A stretch of DNA of 64,000 bases. Origin: JASSUD01 sp031963445. GTDB lineage: Bacteria > Pseudomonadota > Gammaproteobacteria > Burkholderiales > Burkholderiaceae. Under the pieces are notes generated by a model. The model searched no databases. It saw only the letters and a program-made list of their open reading frames with translations, and was not told where the DNA came from. The position numbers and the translations under genes are program-made. Of the stretch, positions 61,657 through 64,000 are shown in pieces. Positions within the stretch are counted from its first letter, which is position 1, and each line of letters begins with the position of its first letter. The stretch lies in assembly GCA_031963445.1 (NCBI GenBank), contig JASSUH010000001.1, positions 1,736,001 through 1,800,000 of the forward strand. Reading direction: 5' to 3'.

Positions 61657-62166
61657 ATGAAATCTTCCCTTCCCTCCTATCAAATCGGCCAAACGATACA
61701 AACACAAGTGGTCAGTATTCGTGAGATTGAGACCACCCCGCCGAGACGATTTACAGAAGGCACGTTAATTTCGGCGATGACTCATATCCACCAGTTTGTA
61801 AACAATGAAGAAGACCGAAAAATATTGCAAAACGCAAAAGGTATCGGCACTGAGCGCACGCGTGACGCCATCATCGAAACGCTCAAGCAACGCGAGTACA
61901 TCGTGTGTAGCAAAAAAGGTGAGCTTCAGCCAACAGCACTAGGCACTGAATTAATCCAAAAACTTCCACTCGAACTATCTGACCCTGGGATGACTGCCAA
62001 ATGGGAGCTAGCGCTAGGTTTAGTCGAACAAGGAAGAATGAAGCAACAACAATTCGACATCATGATCCGTGACATGACAACAAAGCTCATTGAATCGATG
62101 AAAACAATCAAATTGGATACCGACAAGCTTGGCTTACCGCTTAATAAAAGAAGAATGAGGTCATGA
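61657..62166 (+). CDS. separate C-terminal domain of topoisomerase III
   Basis: 169 residues corresponding to the last domain of TopB-type enzymes: PPRRFTEGTLISAM, KGIGTERTRDAIIETLKQREYI, LQPTALGTELIQKLP and DPGMTAKWELALGLVEQG occur in the family's order. It begins (SLPSYQIGQTIQTQ) where the 481-residue topoisomerase at 40865-42310 ends, so the two pieces together make about 650 residues, a normal length. It lacks Toprim and Tyr, so it cannot act alone. Either a split two-subunit enzyme or a rearrangement; overlaps the next start by four bases. Confidence 0.8.
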   Translation: MKSSLPSYQIGQTIQTQVVSIREIETTPPRRFTEGTLISAMTHIHQFVNNEEDRKILQNAKGIGTERTRDAIIETLKQREYIVCSKKGELQPTALGTELIQKLPLELSDPGMTAKWELALGLVEQGRMKQQQFDIMIRDMTTKLIESMKTIKLDTDKLGLPLNKRRMRS

Positions 62167-62570
62167 TGGAATCAAGTAATCCTTATTACATCTCGAAAGA
62201 CTTAATGCGTTCACTCGTTGAAGTCTTAGCCCCTCCTGAGCGCGCTCAAGCTTTCGCAATACAAGTAGACGATATGGTCGGTCCTATCGAATTTGAAGCT
62301 TACTTCAATCGCAAACTGCTCGCCTGCGTCATGCTGCATGGCGAGGACATTGATTTTGTTTGCTGTCATGGCATTCATGGGTGTCTCTATCCTGACTTTA
62401 GATTGGATGAGTATTCGATAAACGCGATACCTGGTAAGTCTGTCATTGATGAATTCACTGTGCTGCTAACACTTCGTGAATGTTTTAGGACCGCTAATGA
62501 AGTGTATTTAAGTGATGATGAAGACACGTTAGATGAAGGCATATGGCAAGACGATGACAACATTGGATGA
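62163..62570 (+). CDS. hypothetical acidic protein
   Basis: 135 residues (or 134 from the next ATG), strongly acidic at the C-terminus (LSDDEDTLDEGIWQDDDN), with a His/Cys-containing middle (FVCCHGIHGCLYPD). No family recognised. It is coupled to the topoisomerase domain gene by a four-base overlap and overlaps the next gene by 17 bases, so all belong to one operon. Confidence 0.7.
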   Translation: MMESSNPYYISKDLMRSLVEVLAPPERAQAFAIQVDDMVGPIEFEAYFNRKLLACVMLHGEDIDFVCCHGIHGCLYPDFRLDEYSINAIPGKSVIDEFTVLLTLRECFRTANEVYLSDDEDTLDEGIWQDDDNIG

Positions 62571-62787
62571 ACACTTTGAGCTGATACAAAACGTAAAAAG
62601 GGCTGGCGATCACCTTGCAACCCTGGTCGGATATATGACGACGCTTGGCATTCAGCCAGATCGAGAAAAACTTACTGACGCGCTATGTCAGTTCAAAGTT
62701 GCCTCAGCCGAACTTACGCCGATATTGAAAAGCGTTGAAATACATCAGGCCGCTCAAAGGTTCAAACAAATTACGCCAAAACCTTAA
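62554..62787 (+). CDS. small helical hypothetical protein
   Basis: 77 residues starting MTTLDEHFELIQNVKRAG, predicted mostly helical. Its C-terminal segment (ILKSVEIHQAAQRFKQITPKP) is repeated with changes in the small frame at 63471-63584 (CIKSVEAHQAIQLLKEMKPKP), so this gene seems to have a partial second copy. Function unknown. Confidence 0.6.
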   Translation: MTTLDEHFELIQNVKRAGDHLATLVGYMTTLGIQPDREKLTDALCQFKVASAELTPILKSVEIHQAAQRFKQITPKP

Positions 62788-62842
62788 TTGTTACGTTGCA
62801 GCAGTGTACGCAGATTAAACAAATTGAATTGCAGGTTAAATG

Positions 62843-63445
62843 ATGGCTAACCAGAAACGAATTGCAGATGCTGGTGAAAAAATCGATGGTGCACGTAAAG
62901 ATTTTTACACCAATCCCTTATCTCATACTGATCTTGAGCAAATGAATGATCAAGAAAAGCTCGTGCTTGTCACACGCGATCATATCTGGCCGAGTAAACC
63001 GCTTGAGGCGTTTCAAAAAGAAGGAGTTGATTGTGATGTGGCGCTCTTTGTTAGAGGCTTACGCAAAGCAGTTCCACCAAATATTATGGTTCCCGATCAA
63101 GCTCCTACTTTTATTGAGTTAGTCACCAAAGTACGCGACTGTGCTGCTCTCTTGAAAACATCGGAAGCAATTATTAAAAGTAACCCTAGTCAGTTTCAAA
63201 GAGCACTAGTTGATGCCGGCATTCTTCAAAGTATTCAATATGACGGCTGTACAGAATACAAGCTCACTCCAAAATATAAAGAGTTGCTTCAACATTGCGA
63301 GGCAAGCGGATTAGCTGTCTATTTGAAACATACATACAATTTTTATTTTTGTAGCAACTATGATGCTCTCCATGGCAACGCTAGCGGTCCTTGGATATAT
63401 CCCTCACAAATGAATTCCAACGAGATGTATGAGTTCATTCTGTGA
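62843..63445 (+). CDS. plasmid-type protein with N-terminal GEKI-G motif (polyvalent-protein-like)
   Basis: 200 residues starting MANQKRIADAGEKIDGARKDFY. This start (GEKI.GARKD, then LEQMNDQEKLVLVTRDHIWP) is shared with large polyvalent plasmid/phage proteins that I know as LPD-type associated domains. The rest has no recognised motif. The start at 62843 is chosen by comparison with the paralogue at 63625, which begins MADQTRIEDVGEKIGG. Role unknown; such domains are often on proteins delivered or used during element transfer. Confidence 0.68.
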   Translation: MANQKRIADAGEKIDGARKDFYTNPLSHTDLEQMNDQEKLVLVTRDHIWPSKPLEAFQKEGVDCDVALFVRGLRKAVPPNIMVPDQAPTFIELVTKVRDCAALLKTSEAIIKSNPSQFQRALVDAGILQSIQYDGCTEYKLTPKYKELLQHCEASGLAVYLKHTYNFYFCSNYDALHGNASGPWIYPSQMNSNEMYEFIL

Positions 63446-63470
63446 CTCGAAGCACAATCGCAAACAAAGC

Positions 63471-63584
63471 ATGATCACACGTCAATTCAATGTAACAACC
63501 AAAAACCTAACCCAAAGCTGTATTAAAAGTGTTGAGGCACATCAAGCTATCCAGCTGCTTAAGGAAATGAAACCCAAACCATAA
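63471..63584 (+). pseudogene. truncated copy of the 62554 gene
   Basis: A 37-codon frame starting MITRQFNVTTKNLTQ whose last 21 residues resemble the end of the 62554-62787 product, including the final PKP and stop. It lies just upstream of a second GEKI-G gene, in the same relative position as the full copy. Probably a shortened duplicate; whether it is translated is unclear. Confidence 0.45.
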
Positions 63585-63624
63585 GAGTGACACTCGTTAA
63601 ACCCATTGAATCGTAGGTTCAATC

Positions 63625-64000
63625 ATGGCTGACCAGACACGTATTGAAGATGTGGGCGAAAAAATCGGTGGTGAAAAAGAACCGAGCACGTATCTATCTC
63701 GCCCTCGTCTCGACCATTTACAGCGCACGGGCCTACCCGATGAGCGAGAAGGCCGAGATATCAGTCCCGACGATTTTGTAGAAATATTTGGTTTTCTCTG
63801 TTGTGGATTTAGCGGTTGGCTAACTCAGAGCGAACGCCAAGATTTATCCAATCGTGCATATGATGCTTTTTGCACGCTCGCTTGCATTTTAAATGTTGAT
63901 AAAACCTTTCTCAGTCTGAATGGAACACTTGCGCTGACGTTTGGCGCGTTCGATGGGGTAAACACACCGGCCCACTATAAAACAGTATCCAAAATCATCA
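63625..64000 (+). CDS. second GEKI-G motif protein, cut by the window edge
   Basis: The frame is open from ATG 63625 to the right edge (125 codons). MADQTRIEDVGEKIGG matches the start of the 62843 protein; the sequence then differs (RPRLDHLQRTGLPDEREGRD), so only the N-terminal motif and the upstream DNA (TTAAAC..ATTGAAT...AGGTT.AAT) are shared. Probably a longer polyvalent-type protein. The remainder is outside the window. Confidence 0.62.
   Translation, partial: MADQTRIEDVGEKIGGEKEPSTYLSRPRLDHLQRTGLPDEREGRDISPDDFVEIFGFLCCGFSGWLTQSERQDLSNRAYDAFCTLACILNVDKTFLSLNGTLALTFGAFDGVNTPAHYKTVSKII

Noticed and set aside
1..64000. CRISPR arrays, tRNA or rRNA genes
   Set aside because: No regularly spaced direct repeats, cloverleaf-like sequences or rRNA segments were noticed on reading; a dedicated scan was not possible.

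Overview
The window looks like part of a conjugative plasmid or integrative conjugative element from a host-associated Pseudomonadota bacterium. The basis is an IncI/Dot-Icm-type (type IVB) conjugation system joined to an IncI-type thin-pilus operon, and an island of eukaryote-interaction-like proteins, decayed genes, selfish introns and toxin-antitoxin modules. The content would fit an intracellular or fungal/insect endosymbiont, for example a Burkholderiaceae relative, but no rRNA or housekeeping gene is present to fix the taxon. No relaxase, coupling ATPase (DotL/TrbC), replication gene, tRNA, rRNA or CRISPR array was recognised.

Layout. 1-12 kb (minus strand): transfer operon traM(dotI)-traN(dotH)-traO(dotG)-traP(dotF)-traQ-traR-icmJ-two unknown genes-traU(dotO)-traX-traY(dotA, cut by the window edge). 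12-18 kb: resolvase remnant, lipoprotein, tyrosine recombinase, HigBA-like and VapBC-like toxin-antitoxin pairs, and a stray prepilin peptidase (pilU). 18.26-23.39 kb: a complete Tn3-family transposon with 31-bp inverted repeats and a 5-bp target duplication. It carries an effector-like passenger and has split an XRE regulator; two tandem XRE paralogues follow. 24.5-40.5 kb: five larger effector-like or unknown proteins, a decayed MFS transporter and a nest of three group II introns. 40.9-49.3 kb (minus): a topoisomerase III lacking its C-terminal part, a 1737-residue adenine-methylase/strawberry-notch-helicase protein and an unknown protein. 49.3-60.9 kb (minus): pilV-S-R-Q-P-O-N-L, then icmT-dotB-dotC-dotD, transcribed from dotD towards pilV. 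61-64 kb (plus): an opposing operon with a separate topoisomerase III C-terminal domain and small plasmid-type proteins, including a partly duplicated cassette.

How it fits together. DotC/DotD/DotH/DotG/DotF would form the envelope-spanning core; DotI, TraQ, TraR and DotA the inner-membrane part; DotO and DotB the ATPases; and PilN-V a type IVb pilus for mating in liquid, with PilU processing PilS. The tra operon and the dot/pil operon are 49 kb apart, yet each is preceded by a near-identical palindrome (TATGTATATC-N4-(G/C)ATATACATA), which suggests one shared regulator. The main findings are the intron nest (a homologous intron inside an intron's reverse-transcriptase gene, plus an antisense intron in the same host intron), the topoisomerase III split across opposite strands, and an effector-like gene carried inside a Tn3 unit.
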